From a virus, in IMG/VR virus record IMGVR_UViG_3300035670_000034, positions 62,001-126,000 of that record: a DNA stretch of 64,000 bases. One strand, 5' to 3'. Below the pieces are notes generated by a model. That model had not been told where the DNA came from. It worked only from the letters and a program-made list of their open reading frames with translations, and did no database searches. This document shows positions 63,535 to 64,000 of the stretch, in pieces (position 1 is the first letter of the stretch; each line of letters starts with the position of its first letter). The translations under genes were made by a program, and so were the position numbers.

Positions 63535-64000
63535 TAATCTTCCTTCTTCCACATCACCAAGTAGTAGTGGGCCGCAAAAGCAAGCAATGAAGCAATGATT
63601 GCCACACTTCTTGTAAAGCCAGACAAGGTCACCCAGAGGATGATTGACGACGAGATGGTAAACCCAATCCCGGCCGTTTCGTAGCCAAACTTTTTGAGAA
63701 ACTGTTTCATGCTGAACTTTCTTATTCCATTTACATATATCCACATGGAAATGGTGTCTAGCCATTCCCTGAGGTCGGTGGCTTCTATTTCACCAGCCTC
63801 TTCTTCTTCCTCTTCTTCCCGTCTAGCAGCATCATTGGGGTTTGAATTGGTAGAAGAACTGCCACCAATATTACCACTAGATGAAGCCATCATGGCTGTG
63901 GCAGCGGTTGCCTGAAGGGCAGCAACGGCTATTACTGACCTTCTGGTACCGACATCAATGGTAGAACCCAAAGCGACGTAGGTATCAAAGGCCCCAGCAA
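63534..64000 (-). CDS. Membrane protein of the lysis cassette (5' part outside window)
   Basis: The frame is open to the window edge. Ala/Thr-rich segment (STIDVGTRRSVIAVAALQATAATAMMAS), a poly-Glu linker, then TM helices TAGIGFTISSSIILWVTLSGF and SVAIIASLLAFAAHYYLVMW. The start is not visible; no ATG occurs near the edge in this frame, only a TTG at 63971. Possibly a second holin or a minor structural protein. Confidence 0.7.
   Translation of the reverse strand, partial: AGAFDTYVALGSTIDVGTRRSVIAVAALQATAATAMMASSSGNIGGSSSTNSNPNDAARREEEEEEEAGEIEATDLREWLDTISMWIYVNGIRKFSMKQFLKKFGYETAGIGFTISSSIILWVTLSGFTRSVAIIASLLAFAAHYYLVMWKKED

Overview
The window is dense double-stranded DNA phage sequence, and the host is most probably an actinobacterium. 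Two WhiB-type iron-sulfur regulators (10559-11167 and 58108-58425), a HslV/20S-like N-terminal-threonine hydrolase and an M15 peptidase endolysin all point that way. Genes are short, overlap by ATGA/GTGA/TAATG and carry few intergenic gaps. I see no terminase large subunit, portal, capsid or tail genes, so this is one part of a larger genome. Both window ends cut genes.

Region 1 (1-17.4 kb) has mixed strands and is replication and nucleotide oriented. It holds a MazG-like pyrophosphohydrolase, a B12-dependent class II ribonucleotide reductase, tRNA-Arg(UCU), tRNA-Ile(UAU), a ParB-fold protein, a DUF932-type protein, a secreted lytic transglycosylase-like protein, WhiB, a primase-helicase, an AdoMet-decarboxylase-like enzyme and a SNF2 (SMARCAL1-like) helicase. 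Region 2 (17.46-29.84 kb, + strand) starts with 1.4 kb of non-coding DNA carrying 21 copies of the hexamer GYCCCG, about 60 bp apart and all in one orientation. It continues into a single 10-kb gene for a 3355-residue polyvalent-type protein with two HExxH sites and repeated GLRSTT motifs, followed by three small overlapping genes. Region 3 (29.8-50.9 kb, almost all - strand) is an accessory block of about 65 tiny genes in short operons. It includes SSB, an HDAC-fold deacylase, an XRE repressor with a recognisable promoter/operator, KTSC, LysM and many zinc-ribbon or single-TM miniproteins. Nearly every operon in it begins with the same ~30-bp start-associated element (34 copies), and many gaps hold a second element (CTAT-N4-TACGGTGGTGGAAAG) or perfect DnaA boxes. 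Region 4 (51-58.1 kb, mainly + strand) has a MoxR AAA+/VWA-metallopeptidase pair, ribbon-helix-helix proteins and miniproteins that translate the second element as YGGGK/R. Region 5 (58.1-64 kb, mainly - strand) has the second WhiB, the proteasome-like hydrolase, a metallophosphoesterase and a lysis cassette (membrane protein, holin, M15 endolysin, TM/coiled-coil protein).

The strongest unexplained signal is the hexamer GYCCCG/CGGGRC. By eye I find none in the first 17.4 kb and none after about 57.4 kb. It is strongly enriched between, irrespective of coding frame, so it marks a bounded compartment of the genome. Working hypothesis (inference): regions 2 to 4 form a module injected or expressed under its own control, with the giant protein, the start-associated element and the hexamer as its signatures. 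All functions here are read from motifs by eye; no database search was possible.
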